From assembly GCF_002775205.1 (NCBI RefSeq), contig NC_036453.1:28497213-28561212 (forward strand): DNA of 64,000 nt, in the 5' to 3' direction. Origin of the DNA: Xiphophorus maculatus. Lineage: Eukaryota; Chordata; Actinopteri; Cyprinodontiformes; Poeciliidae. The notes below the pieces were generated by a model that saw nothing but the letters and a program-made list of their open reading frames with translations, searched no databases and was not told the DNA's origin. Position 1 is the first letter of the stretch. Every line of letters begins with the position of its first letter. Of this stretch, positions 47,741-62,000 are shown one piece after another. The position numbers were made by a program, and so were the translations under genes.

Positions 47741-50600
47741 ACACTGTACAGCACTTTAGTTCTGTACATTTTCTACAAACTGGATAAGCAAGTGATCTGT
47801 AGAAGCTACTTAAGTCAAAGTAGTTTTGATCGCCAGTCTAGACTAAACAAGCCCTCTTGCTTAGAACTGCGCAACCTTTTGAGTACTTAATAATGCACTA
47901 AAAGCTGTATGAAAAACAAGCAGAAAAGAGTGGAAGCATTAAAAGTGCATGACAGTGTGAACAAAGCAGGGCACGGCTTGCTTCCGAAAACAAACACTGA
48001 ATACAGCCTGATGGATTTTCCATTGCAGAGCAGTGTTAATGAGAGGAAGCAGGGGAGTGCTTCCCAGGGATTGCATTGTGATATCGTGCACCGTTTCACC
48101 TTCAGCAGTTTGATCGAGGGAAACCTCCAAGAGTTTGGCTAATCTGTCCTTCTCAGTCAGGGATGGTAAATCCCCGCTTGGGACATTTGGAAAACTGCCA
48201 TATAGCATCCGCCAACTGCCTGCTATAAGAAAGGATGTTTGATAATGCCTTTAGATACAGTTCTGACTGAAAAACCAGCCTGCCAAACTTAACATTTAAC
48301 CTATGCCAACTTTACTTAATGTGCTTCCTGTTCTAGTCCACAAATTCTTGGAACACATCAAAATAAAAACAAGTGCAGAGAGCAGTGAGAGGTCAGCGAG
48401 ATGTAAAATCTGCTGGTGATTACAGGAAAAAGCCTAAGGGACAAGACTTGATATGTCAAATGAAACCCATTGTTATCTAGACGGTGGTGCACCTTCCTCT
48501 ACCTGGCAGCTATGGAACCTGATGGAACCAGTTCAGTTTTATTTACATCATGCAAATTCATATCAACAATAATCTTCAAGGTACTTTGAAGTACAAACAA
48601 ATCAATAGAAATTCATCGAATTCTATTCAGTTTATTCCAAGGATGAGGTGACAGTAGGGAGAAAGTTTACCAGCAGAACCAGGCTTCATTGGGCACAGAT
48701 TGAAATTGAGAGGTAACTGCAACAAAACAGCAACATAAACATAGAGAACATTCTAATTCCACATGAATAGAGCCTACACAGCTTGTAGTCACCAGACACA
48801 TTCCTGCTGTATGACGACAGTGCTGTTAAACAAGCATAGTGAGCAAGAATGGATTACTTCTCATGTAATGTATCACTCATGTAGAACTGAGATCTATACG
48901 AAATGGTTCCGTTTGCTAGGAACTGTTCCTTCTACAGCAACCAACAAATGACATAAGTGGCGCAACAGCATTATAGAAGGTTTTCAGAGCGACCAGTTAA
49001 ATACTGGTTACACTTACACTTCTAAGCTGTTGACATCTATCTACTGTGAGGATTAATGGAGATATTCTGAAGGGTGTGGGAGGTGGGCTATTACTTGTTT
49101 CAGTTTGGCCTACAAAAGTAGGTTTGACTCTTTAAGCCCCCAGGCAGTTATACAAAACCATTGAAAGACAGATTTTTCTGATCCGTTTGATCAAACCTAA
49201 TCAGTTTTTAACTATATCCAGACAACTATAAACAACTTTGCCAAGATGTCTTTTCACCTACTGCTTCTTAAGCCATATTTTCAATGCTTAAACATAAATA
49301 GTTTTTGTAGTTTAGTCCCCTCTCTGTCTAGGGGACTAGACACAGAGGATGCCTTGTAAACACTGAAGACAGCATTGCCACCAATTGATGGGAATTGATT
49401 CGGCTGTGGTGATTTTATCATGCAGTTGCCTGATATACTGTATGGGTTGCACAAATGTCATTGTTTACTGATGTCAGAACCAGTGGATGTGTTAGACCAT
49501 GAATATTCTACCTTAGACAGACGAAACCAAGGTGGGACTGGGGTATTGTTATCCAAACATTGTATAACCCTAACCTATCTGGTCCTGCCACACAAGTTTT
49601 CAACTCTTTACAACCACCCTATGTCACCCTACAATGTGTTTCAGTACCTCTCAGTCTGTAGGATCAATCCAAAGGCTGACCAATGGAAGGTAGGGTTGGC
49701 TACATCATCTTTCATTGATATGTGCAATGCAGTGCCTTTATTATGTTGTCTGTTCACTAACATTCTCTAACAGACCTCTTAGGCCTTCAGATAACAGACT
49801 TGACTTAGATTAAATTACATACAGGTGGACTCTTAGATTTTTTAAGGTGTATCAAGGGAAATGGTGGTCAATACATAATGTATGCATGAAACTCTTCAGA
49901 TTTCAACCTTTTTGTTCTTCCACTAAATGTTGGATTATCATATAGAAACCCAATAAAAAATAATCAACTTTGTGGTCATGATATGAAAACTGTTGAAGGA
50001 TTTCAAAGAGGATGAATCCTTGTGTTTGGCCCCTTTACCTTCCAGTTTGTCATTTGAATTCAGATTCGAAGTGCTGACTTGGAGAGGTCAGTGTGCAGAA
50101 TGAGCCCTAGTGAGGCAGGCCAGCTTTGTTCTGAACAGGCCACTAGCAGCGCAGACATGAAAAAGCTCCCCGGCTGAACCAGAGGGGAAGTTTCCTCCTG
50201 GTGCCAAATGTAAACTTGGCTCCAATAAAAGCATCCGCTGGCACCTCAGTGGACAACAGGAAATCTTTGTTTATCAAAAACTATCCCGTTGTTGGCCTCG
50301 GGGTCTATGACCCCTTTTGTTGTGGCAGAGCCCCTTAATTTAGGATCTGTTTACTGAAAAAAAAAGTCAGGCCCTTAAGATAAACAACAAAGACATAAAG
50401 TATGTGTGTATATATAGGCACTGCACAGATTGTGCGTCAGTCCGTCCGGCATTTATCTTTCTGTCAAAGTGCCTCTTGATGTGTATTGTTTCACATATGA
50501 GGGGTTCCAGACTGCAAACTCTCAAATAAAGATTGAAGCAGTAATTGAGGTATAACATATCTCTTTATTGTTCAGGAAAACAGAATACATAGAGTTCCAT
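47740..50600. other. Gene-free spacer
   Basis: No gene recognised. A minus-strand open frame at 47939-48208 looks more protein-like than its surroundings but has no identified relative. A diverged dispersed repeat lies at 48530-48600. Confidence 0.4.
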
Positions 50601-52155
50601 TAGACAGTATTCACACTCCTTTGCATTTCTTTTTTTTCTTTACACGTTTTTGCTGCTTTGTATTCTTATTCCAAAATCCATTTCATTGATTTACTTGAAA
50701 AAAACCCATAAAAATAAAATAAATATGGGCCCAAACAGTCCATAATCACAAACTGAAAACAAATTTTTAAACATTTCTTAAACTTATAAAAAACTCAGAA
50801 TTGGGGGCAGGGGGAGCACTTACATCCTGGACTGATCACCAGTCATCAAAGTGCAGTGTGGAGACAAACAAAAGTAGCTACGTATGAATCCTAGCGACAA
50901 TTTTGTGACTAATTAACCTAGCATGCACTGTGTGACTGTGTGAGCTCCACCTCCATCACCGGACTATGGCAAATAACAATGCTATGGAAAGTTACCAAAT
51001 ATAAATACATCTGCCAGCATCCAACAAACATTCCGAGATGGACTTAAAGAGATGGATGAATGTTGACCCTGCCTTTATCATCTTGCTCAACCAAAGTGAC
51101 CAATCCCAGTTCAAGAGCCTTGGCGAACAAGAACCCAGCAGTCATTGAGGGACAGCTGCACTTTTGTCTTCTGGAAACAGGAGAAAAAGACAACCATAGT
51201 TAACGCACTCCCACAATCCAGCCTTTATGATAGAGTAGCTTAAAGGGAAAATGTGTTGGGTTTGAAATTTTGCTGGCCAAACCAAGAGAAACAAAATTTT
51301 CTTATGTGATGGCTTAAAATCTGAGTGGCATATCTTGAGAAAATCAGCCACGACTCTTTACTTGGTTGACACTGTCCATATTGTCAAGCATTGTAATGGC
51401 AGCCTCGTGCTCAGGAGATGCTTCTATGCAGTAGGAACCGATTGACATGGCTGCATGAAAGGGAGAGAGGGACTCTTCAAGAAAGAACCAAGACGCAGGT
51501 GTACAAAGCCTATAGAGAGACCCCAGATTTGAGACTTTAAACAGGGTCAAAGCTATCTCAATAAAACCTTAAACAATTGGTATATTTATGTTTGTACAGT
51601 GGACCCCTGCTGTTTTGTGAGTCAACGTTTGCAAATTGTCCTAAATTTCTGTGGGTCATATCTCTATAATTATCCATAGAAAATCTGCCTAATCACAGAT
51701 TCTTTCATTGACCATGTCTAAAACATTCAAATGAAAGTGACATGCTCTTGGCATTTTCAAAGCAATCAATCCAGGACCGCCATTGTTTTTACCTTGGTGC
51801 TGATTGGCTGTATCCACAAGAGCAGATATAACAGAGACTTGATGTTAGCTTCTGTGGAAGTGTTGAGACAGTTTCCACTGTGTTTACCAAGGCATTATTA
51901 AGGTATTTCAGTGTTTTAATTTTAAAAATAGGCATTTTTAGAGGGGATCTCAAGTATTCACAGATTTTAGCCCCACTGTACCCATTATTTGTAAATGCTT
52001 GCATTTTCTAACATTTAAAAGATGCCTGAAAACTGGTTTTATTCATGTCATTATGAGTTGTTTTGTGTAAATTATTTAAAACTATCCTTAAGTCGAGATC
52101 TGAATAAGTCTGACAAATTGTGGAAAAAGTGGAGGAGTGTGAATACTTTCCGATG
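50600..52155 (+). mobile_element. Tc1-like transposon fossil, nearly full length
   Basis: Inverted ends AGTATTCACACTCCT (50606-50620) and AGGAGTGTGAATACT (52133-52147) match over 15 bp and enclose about 1.5 kb, the size of a Tc1 element. Inside, GACAACCATAGTTAACGCAC, CCAGCCTTTATGATAGAGTA and AGAGAAACAAAATTTTCTTA match Tc1-like transposase DNA in the plus orientation. Many stops show that it is inactive. Confidence 0.8.
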
Positions 52156-52215
52156 GTACAGTTTATCAACTGTGACGCAGGTCAGAGCATCTGAACCAAA
52201 AACAACCCAGACGTG

Positions 52216-52245
52216 TTTATTCTGCCCAGTCAATGGGCTTTTATT
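52216..52245 (-). terminator. Candidate poly(A) signals of exoc3l2-like gene
   Basis: Minus-strand AATAAA hexamers at 52216-52221 and 52240-52245 would give a 3' UTR of about 0.8 kb. They lie close to the inner end of the Tc1 fossil. Other sites are possible. Confidence 0.35.
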
Positions 52246-53001
52246 ATGTTTCCGGCAATTAATCCATTTCATTCACAGTCAGAGTTCAATACATTTTCAC
52301 ACCATCTTGCTTTACAACAACAAAATCAATCCTCCAAGTTAAAGAGAACACTCTCTCCAAATTAAAGCAAAAACCATTTTTAGTTCTATTACCTTCCAGA
52401 AAAGTGCCATAAAGGGGGGTAAAAAACAACAACAACCTTGCCTTTGAAACAGCACAGTCTTCTTGGTCCACTTACACACACCTACCACTATACTTGCAAG
52501 CTTCATCTTGAGAAAGCTCAGAGTGTCTCTGTGATGCAGAGATCAGGGCTCTGTGGGGGCCAGCCCATCTGTCCAGGAATCTTAGTACTTTAAGTCACAG
52601 AAAAACAGTTCAGCTGCATTATGCAGAGTGAATTTAGGTCCCATTATAAAGCAGATGATGCTGATTTGTAGATATCTGAATATGACGAGGTTAATACACT
52701 GCAATATGTACTTTATACTGTATATATAGTCTAATGAATTTTGTAGAGTTACAGAAGAATAAAAAGCAACAAAGTACAACACAGATTGTTTTTCTTTGTC
52801 TTCTTCTCTACATGTAAAGATCAACACCAAGAACAAAAAACTGATTTCACAAACCTCAAAATCTCTTTCAGATTTTCTAAGGTAAAGATGGAGATATGTC
52901 AGCGAGCATGTACAATACCAGCAGTACCTGAGGTCAAGTTTTTTTTAGGAGACTGGTTACACTGTTTGGTATCAAAGGTTCATGTACATGTCATCAAGCT
53001 C

Positions 53002-56000
53002 CTACTCTTCTCTATGAAGCTTGTTTGCGTCTCCTGCTGTCTCAGCTGCTTGAGGTGTGGCATGCCGGGCGCTCATCCTGTGCCTGCGCCGTGGCCGGTG
53101 CTCCGAGAACCAGTTGGACACGGTCATGGCGAGGCGCAGGAGACCCAGGCTGATGCAGTGCACCTCCGACGTGATGGGGATGTCGGCAAAGAGAGCGCGC
53201 TCCCGTGAGATGAGGGCGCTGCTGCATTCGAAGTCTTTGACAACGTTAAGGATCTCCTGCCGCTCCGCCTGTCGTGTCATCCCCCTCACATTCAGCAGGG
53301 TGGAGACGTGCTTCTTCCTGTGAGGCGGAAAGAGGCATTGAGGAAGTTAGCCGGTAGGATGGCGTTAGTGTAAAACCATCACTGTTCGGTGTCGTCAATG
53401 TCTGTCATAAGTGTGAGTAACAGTCAAAACACCCTGACTCAAAGCATCTGTTTCTGGGAAGGAGCACCAGGAAACGCCACGCCACATTTGATTTGGACTC
53501 GTTCAGTTACGGTCAGGAACTTTCATTATTACCGTTAATGTCCTGTTTATTTTGGACTTTGATAATGTATTGTAATGTATTGGGATGGAAAAAGGATGGT
53601 CCATTCCAGTAAACCAACAATGGTTGTGTCTCCTGTGCTTTTTAGCATTGTCACCTGTCAGTTTTCTCCAAATTGAGCTCAGTCATTTCAGAAGCTTATC
53701 ATTATGCTTTTCCTGCTCGGAAGCAAGCTTACAAACCTTTTGCTGTTGGAACGCCAGTGTTGTCAAACTTCAAGTTGACAACACTGTCAAGAAGGTGACG
53801 CTGATCAGTTGGATGAAAAAGAGCCTGATATCATGCCCCACATTATTCCGGTAGTGTTTTTTTTACAGAATTTTTTGGCACTATTCCTATTCATTTGACA
53901 GTAATCTGACAGGAAAGGTCCAGAAAGAAGGCAGGGAAAGACTTGTAACAAGGGAATCAAAATAGGAGTCAAAATCAGGACTGCCGCAGTTTACAGCTTC
54001 TATATGCCCACTCGAACCACATTGCCATGCAATGTCCTTTTGCCAGAATTTGCAGTGCCTCTTTGGTAAATTTCTTCTTTCTTTTTTTTTTACAATTCAC
54101 ACGGCCTGACAAACTCATCTAATTCTTCAGTCTTGTCACATGATTGCGACTAGACGACTTGCTACGTAAAAAGTCATTGCAGAGTAAAGAGTCGACAAGG
54201 TGACTAGTTGGTGCAACTCCTGATTTCAAAAATCTGGCCCTACTTATCACCCTCAGGTGATATGTAATTTAGTAGGATGTCCTAGGGCACAGGTGTCCTA
54301 CTCCAGTCCTGGAGGGCCACTGCCCTGCAACCTTTAGATGTGCCTCTGCTGTACCACACCTGAATAGAATAATTAGGCCATTAGCAGGCCTCTACACAAG
54401 AAGGAGGTAATTAAGCCTTTTCATTCCAGTGTTTTGTACCTGTGGCATATCTAAAAACTGCAGGACAGCAGCGCTTGAGGACTGGAGTTTGACACCCCTG
54501 TCCTAGAGCAACCCAGGAACCACCATGGATCAAGTTAACTGGAGTGACCTTACCCAGGAGACCCAGGTTTTACAATGCCATGGACATAGTAAGAAGCTGA
54601 TGCTCCAAAATCAACACCTTCAAGTTTGATGGAAATGTCTTGCTTCCACAAAAATACAAATCACATAGTTGTTAGTGAAAAGTCTGACAATCAAACAAGG
54701 CAATGATTGGGTTTTTTTGTCCACAAGGTCAAGAACAATATTTGTAGGTGTCAAAATGTGAGCACAGCAAGTTCAGGTATTCTGTGGCAGCTACTAAGTA
54801 CTAGAGAAATAGATCCACCATAGCTAGATAATAAACTCAAAGAGTGGAAGAAGACGGATGACTACCTCTAAGGTCATCTTCACCTGAAATCAACAGTTGG
54901 TTGGAATGTAGCAACAGCTTGGTGTTACAACAGGACAAGAATCCCAAGCCCACATCAGAACTTATTCTAAAACCAATCTAAACATTAAGCTTTTGGAATG
55001 GCTTTGAACACTACTCCAATAAGAAACTTGCAGACTATGCTTAACAGCTGGGTCACTGCCAGGGAAGCAACCAGTCTGAATGAACTGCAAAAATATCCAA
55101 CCAGGGTTACGCCAGCTGAATGGACAGTGGTCCAAGTAGGATGAAGCACACAATACTTAAGGAACACCTGGCCTCTTTGATGTATTAGATTTCTGTTATG
55201 TGGTAGTTTATAATAAACTCCCAGAAGGAAGTGACGGCTGAATGAGGAGTTTATGTCTGAAGTGCCATGTCTTATCCACTTCCACACCTCCTTCTTTTTT
55301 AAATTCTAATTGTGGCACCAGTCTGTCTCCTGCTGGGTGGCAGGAACAGGAAGTACTCGGCAGCAGCTTCCTGTCTATTCCTCGGAGACTTATACGTCAC
55401 ATGCTGATAAAGGTTGCCAACGGTCACCTGAGTCATAATCTGTGCAAACAAGCTGGAACTTCTCCTCGCGAACCCCCAGGGGCCTCTCTGTCTCATCCAT
55501 TTTTAAACCAGGCCCTTGCTGATCTCCGAAAATAGTTTGTGTTAATATAGAAAAGTTTCCACAGCCCTTTTCCTTGTTTTGACCCATTGTTTTGATCCAA
55601 AGAAGAACAACAAAAAAATCATACATGTTTTGTTTTGCTTTTGTAATTTTAGTGTCAGCAAAGCCATGGTGAGAGTGTGTTTTTTAAGCACGAAATAATA
55701 AAGGGAGTTCAAATCCGGGTTGTGATCTCACCTTATATCGGGGAACTCCTTCACCAGGACAGCCACCTCCATCTGGATGGAGGGAGTGTCTTCCAGGAGG
55801 ATGATGTCAGCTAGGTGGGAGATGATGCTGTCCAACCAAGATGCATTTGACTCCTGGAGCACAGAAAAGTGCATCTTTACAAACTCATTAAAGTGATCAG
55901 CTTGTTTTTTTTTTGGACTAAATTTGAATAGTGTTTTCGCCACGCTTCTTCAGCTTAAACATTTCCCTTTCAGAGGAAGCATGGAAAGCAGTCCAGAGAG

Positions 56001-59000
56001 AGCAACTTCAGAGGAAAAACAGATTAACGCCTCCTAAGGCCAGAGGTCAAACACTTAATTCACTGGTGAATAACAGATCTCCACCTCCGTCTTCCGAGTT
56101 TTTGTTTTACCCTCAAACGCTCAGGAAAAGAGGGATTAATTCCTTACTTCGGCATTCGGTAAAAAATAACAGCATCCCTTTTAGACAGCCATTAAAAAGT
56201 CATCCTCTTCCCCCCCTGCCCAAATGTTCCCAGTTTCCACAGAGGCTCCGTCCCCAGAAAGGCCATCAAGGCCAAGCCAGAGGCACATCAAAGCTGGCCA
56301 GCTGACAGGAACAGGAAGTTCCTTCCAAACACAGCAACTTCCTGTTGTCAGCCGAGGTGACGGACACTTGTTTGAACTCGCACCCAAAACGGGGGCAAAT
56401 GCCACTGCGTCAAGCCCAGTTGTTGTACTCTCTCTTCCCTCCTTTGACATGTGCTAACGTAAGCCCGGTTCATCCATCTCCATCTTTGTGAAGGCAGCCA
56501 TTTTTCAGGGCTGCCATCACTGAGACATGTTCTTTTCTTGTATAAACACTGTCTGACTTTTTCCTGACCCGGGAAGTTCAGAGGTCAATCTCCACTCACC
56601 ATCACCCTTCTCCCTCGCCAGCTTGTTGTTTTGTTTTTAAGAATCCTCCCCCCTGGAATACCTTAACATTTCTCGTCTCCAAAGACGTAAACTTTACGCT
56701 GGTCATGGATACTTCCCCATGCTAAAGCGTTTCTTCCAAATCTAGCACGTGTCGTTTTGTGCGTGCACATCAAACTTACCAGATCTCTAAAGAGGCCTTT
56801 CAACTGCTTGGCCTCGTCTTGTAGTCGAAAAGCCATCCTCTTTCTCATCTTGGAGGAGGTGCAAATGATCCGTCCTCGCATAATGGCCCGGACGTACTCC
56901 ACCAGGATCCGTCTATGCACCTCACCCACCAGTGTCTGCCGGTTTAGAAAAAGTAAGCAATGATCTGCTACATACACCATTCATTCAATTCTTTTAAAAA
57001 AAAGCCTTTAAAATATTTGTTCCCACTTCACAACAAGGTCGGTGAAGGTTTTGTACCTGATACGGAGGAGGATCCATCCTTTTGAACTTTTTGAAGTGCT
57101 GTTTAGTGCTGGCTTCAATGGCTTCAAAGGCTTCGGTGTTGTTCAGCCATTTCCTCTTCATCAGTTTGTCGAAGAAAGGCTGTAAACAACAGATCAGAAA
57201 CACATTAACAAAGTGCAGCGTGATACATTTCTGCAACACACACACACACACACCCACCCCCACAGCTCTCTGAATGCTTTTTATAGCTACCTCATACATG
57301 TACAGCCAAGAAAAAAAAAGAAAGTACGCCCTCTTCCAGTTTTAGGGCTGCGTGTGGCAGGACAACGTGAAAATGATCTGATTTCCACCAAGCATGCAAA
57401 AATCAAAAACTACAAGCTTCTGTGGCCCACTTGCCTGGATTGGTGTTAACTGTTGTGAAATCATTATTTACCAGTGGAAGACATTTAATATAATTCCAAA
57501 TCTTCCTAGAAGTGGACTTCTCGCTACATTCACAACAAGATCAGACTAAAATATACTCAGAGAATAAAAGGCACTGAGCATTTTATTCTTCCCGACAGAT
57601 TTCTGTCTGGAAGCTAAAGCTTGGCCCAAAGTGGCTCATCAACACGACCTGATCCTAAACACACCAACAACTCTACAACAGAAAAGCTGAAGAAGAAAAG
57701 AATTAAGGTGTTGCCAGGGTACAGTCAAAGTCTAGACTTCGTCCTGATTGAAATAGTGAGGGACCTTAGGAGAACCGCATAAAACAAAATGACAAAAAAA
57801 TAATAACAGAGCTATGATTGAAATATAGCAATGTGAGAGACTCAGAAATCATACAGAACATGATTACATTTAGTAATTGTTGATAAAAGTGACTCTGCAG
57901 GCCATTTGAATCATAGGGGGTACTTAGATTTTCACTTGCAACTTCAGGCCTGTATAAAGATCTTGTGTTTTGATCTTTATTAATGACAGTGTGGAATCTG
58001 ATGTGTCCGTTTCTACATGTGAGATTTTTTTTTTCAAATGAAACCCACTGTAGATCAGTTCATTTTCTATATCCAGAACTGAAAAAGGAAGCACTTTCTT
58101 CTTACAATACTTTTTTTTTTAAAGTATTGTAAAAATACTTTTTTTACAAAGTGTTTTGTAAAATAAAAAAGTATTATCTTAGAACTGGTGATCTTAAAAA
58201 ATGTAATCTCTTAGGGTTTATAATGAAATTCACAAAGCTAGCTATTGAAACTGAACATCCTGCTGGAATATTAAAATGTTTAGTAATGAGAATAAATTTT
58301 CCTGCTGACCCTGATGTTCTCAAACAGTCTTCCCGTCAGAACCCGCACTGACAGGTTGACGACTCTGTCCAGGGAAGAGCTGGCTCTCTGGGCTGACTCT
58401 TCGCTGCCCTGTGGGTCGCACTGCCTGCAACGCTCCACGAAGTTCCTGCAGCAAGTAGCACATTAAAGTTATTTACCGCAAACCTTCCCATCAGCAGTCA
58501 AGTAAATCATGTCACTATGGTTACAGTTGTACCTCAGGGGAGGGCAGCAGTTGACCAGCGCTATGGTCTTGGACACGTATCCGTCCCCTCTGTCTCCAAA
58601 CTCTGCCTGTGTGTCGTGAAACATCTCCACCTTCCTCTGGAAGCTGGAAACATGGAAGGTTTGTGAGAAATTTCTGAATGAATGTCAACTAGAGAAGCTA
58701 TGAACAGCAACAATCAGCCAAGAACCTTATAATAGACATATGTAAACAATTTTACAAATTGTGGAAATTGTCTGAGCTCTAAGCACAATGGGACTCGCCA
58801 TGAAATAATAAACCCAATAGTAATGTGCAGATGTTTTACATCGTGGCTACATGTTGGGAGTTTTGGTTAACCACATGATCCTGTAATCGAATCTCAGTTG
58901 AGAACTGTCCTCGCGACCCTGTTACCGGGTCACCACTGTTACTTCCTTAGACCACTTCTTATAGAAAGTGACCACTGCAGACAATGAACAGCCCACAAGA

Positions 59001-62000
59001 ACCGTTTGCTCATTTTTCCTGCTTCTAACACCTCATCTTCAAAGACACAATGTTCACTTGCTGCCTGGTATATTCCAACCACCATGATGAGGCACCATGA
59101 TGATTAGATAAAAATGTGTTATTCACTTGACAGTGGTCATTATGTTATGCCTGATTGGTGCAAATGCCTTAGTTCTATTCCTAACATCAGACTAAAAATG
59201 TAGTTTCCTTAAAATCATGAAAACAAACCCATTAATGTTGAGTGTGAACTAAAATTAGAAGTGTTGTTCTGTTTGTGCTTTGTTTATAGCTTTAAAGTGA
59301 TCTTACTGTTAATCCTGGTTCCCAAATTATATTTATTCTCATGATAAAACTTGTCATCCTGTATAAATGATCTAATCTAATTTCATGTTTGATGTGAACT
59401 CACTTGTAGAGGAAGTCAGCAAGCCCAATAAGACAACAGCGGGCAACTCTTGCACCTAAAAACTGGCTCACAGATGTGGATCTATCCAAATCCACCTTCA
59501 GCCTCTGGAAATGTCACAAATAAGGGTTAGAATTTACATTCTCAATCAGAAATTTGCAAGAAGGTTTGGGTAAAGATACCAAGATGCTACGCTGTACCTG
59601 GATCACTGAGCGCGCCAGGTTTGACTGATACTCCTCTATATGTAGAGTCTGGGCCCATCGCCTCTCCTCATCATCCAGAACCTGGATCAGCTCTGTTGTC
59701 ACTTTATCCTGAAAAGAAAAAGGTTCCATGAAAATAAATCTTCCATCCAGCTTTTCATAAGAATATCTATAAAAAAAATAAATAAATCTTCCTCTTACCC
59801 TGACTATACTGATGCAGTCTTCCTCCAGCCTGTCCACTGTCTGTTGAGGAAGAATAGGCTCCAGTGTAGAGTAGTGTATGGCTGTACTGGTGCCAATGGT
59901 TCCTAAGACATCCCTATGGGAAAACAGACATTAACAAAAAGATGTATCACGGAAATTTAGGTATATCTTCATCAGACTGATGCATCCTGTAAAGACTGTT
60001 GTCACCAACCTGTTGTAGATGTTGTAAAACCAGTCTAACAGTGAGTACACATCTGTGATCTGCAGCGGCCCACTGGTGATGGTCCGGAGACGTTTGGCGA
60101 TGGCCTGATGGTAACTTTCCACATACACCTGGAAGGCTGCAAATTCCTCTGGGTAAATGGACACAGCGTTTCTCCTGGCCGCGTCCAGGTCGTCCACCAT
60201 CCGGCTCCTCAGACGCTCCAGATACGAGGCTAGCTGGCCTGCCTGAGTGTCTACCTGGTGAGGCAGGCTCCAGTCCGCAGCTTCTGCTACCGCCTGCCTC
60301 CACTTGGTCTTCAGCCGCCGAGGGCGCTGGCTGGGTTGGATGTTGGGACTCACTCGCTCTGTCTTGGACTCCTCTCTCAGAGCCCAGGCAGCATCGGCAT
60401 GCTCCTCCTGTTGGATCACTAGCACCACTAGGCCAAGGTTAGGGCCAGCACTGGGTTGGCGGAGCGACTCTCTCACCACGTCCCACATCTCCTTCTGCAA
60501 TGCTTCGTACAAGAGCTCCACATCCTTAGCCTTCCTCCTGCTAGAGTCTAGCGTTGCATTAGAGCTGAGAGCCTCGTCAAATGATGAAGATGACAAAAGA
60601 TGGCTAATAGGTGGGGTGCTGGGACCTAAGGTAGAAGTAGGGGTGGATGCAGTTGTGGCTGGCAGCAAAGACAGGAGCTCACACTCTCGTTCCAACTCCA
60701 GAATGTGTGTGTCAGCCAAGAGAAGGTCTCTGTGGTTGACTAATTGTAGAATCTCCAGAACTGTTGGAATGCAACAAATAGAAAGCTAAGTTTAAGTGAC
60801 AAGACTCAAAAGGATTCAGATAAAACGAGGAACATGCTTTTCTGTACTCATGATTATTGAGTATCTGTGCAAGTGTCTGAGCTACAGACTGGGTTATCTC
60901 TGCTCATTCTCTACATTCTTCTGTTCAAGCAATGCTCCCTGTGGAATAAGTTCCACAGGTTAAGCTTGTGGTTAAGCTTTTACAAGAAAGTGTGGTGGGA
61001 GGAAGTGCAATCATTTCCTGATCTGACAGTCAACTGATGAGAGACTCGGGAATCTGGGGACCTCTCAACCTAATCAGAGCGTTGTCTTAGACTCACAGGA
61101 AGCACACATAAACCTTGAACGGGAAGTTCTGAACTGATGCTGTTTCCTTGATTCTTACCTGACAGGGGCTCTCTGGTTTTGATCACCGGTTCCTCCTCTA
61201 CCTCCTCCTCGTCGGCCTCTTGGGAAGCCTTGTCCGACATGGATTCCCTCTTGAGCTTGCCCAAGCTGATCCTAAGAAACGAGGGTCGCCTGGATCCCTC
61301 TGCCTCGCACTCTGTGCACAGGTCCCCACAGGGCAGGCTTTCCCTGCGCTCCTCCTTTCGGCGACCTGTGAAGCTGGAGCGCATCCACAGCAGCGACAAC
61401 AGAACATGAATTAAGACCTCCTTAAGGACTGCTTAGTGCATTGCAAAACAGTATTTGCTGTTATGGTTGGAATGGCACTTATTTACACACATCTGCTAAA
61501 GTGTGGTGCTGCAGAGGATAGACTAATTCAATGAGCCAAGCAAGTAGACAACATGTCAGAAGAAAACAAAAGAGGTTCCATAGAGCCACCACAACAACAT
61601 TACATCACACCTTTGAACTAAGCTTCATCTAGATGATGCTGAGACATTATTGGAACAATTTCTCAATTTTTCGTTTCTTCCATTACTTTTATTTTAAACT
61701 AAAGTACTTGCCCCTATTTCAAGCTTATCCAACATTTTTTGAACAGACCGACAAACGTATGTGTACCAATAAAGTAAGCCATATTGTTGTAAAGTCACAC
61801 AATCACGACTCAAACAATATATTTTTTTGCAGTTTGTTCCCCATCCGACTCCCCTCAGCACCCCTTCCTCACCGAAGTAGGGTCATAATCCCCTCCGAGC
61901 CTCTTCGCAGCCCTTTCTTCTTCTCCTTCTCTGCTGGGAGTGTATTTGAGTCTCCATGGTTGTAGTGGGGAAAGCTGTTCCCCCACACATGTCGTCCTGA

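Larger units (their letters stand above)
53318..55731 (-). other. exoc3l2 intron 11, filled with transposon fossils
   Basis: This 2.4-kb intron holds a hAT-type miniature element (54288-54500) and a Tc1-like fossil (about 54510-55165). The remainder has no recognised feature. Confidence 0.65.

Noticed and set aside
52786..53323. Plus-strand frames of 140 and 88 codons at the end of exoc3l2
   Set aside because: They are antisense to the last exoc3l2 exon and its 3' UTR.
60304..60789. Plus-strand 161-codon frame
   Set aside because: It is the antisense shadow of the large exoc3l2 exon 3.
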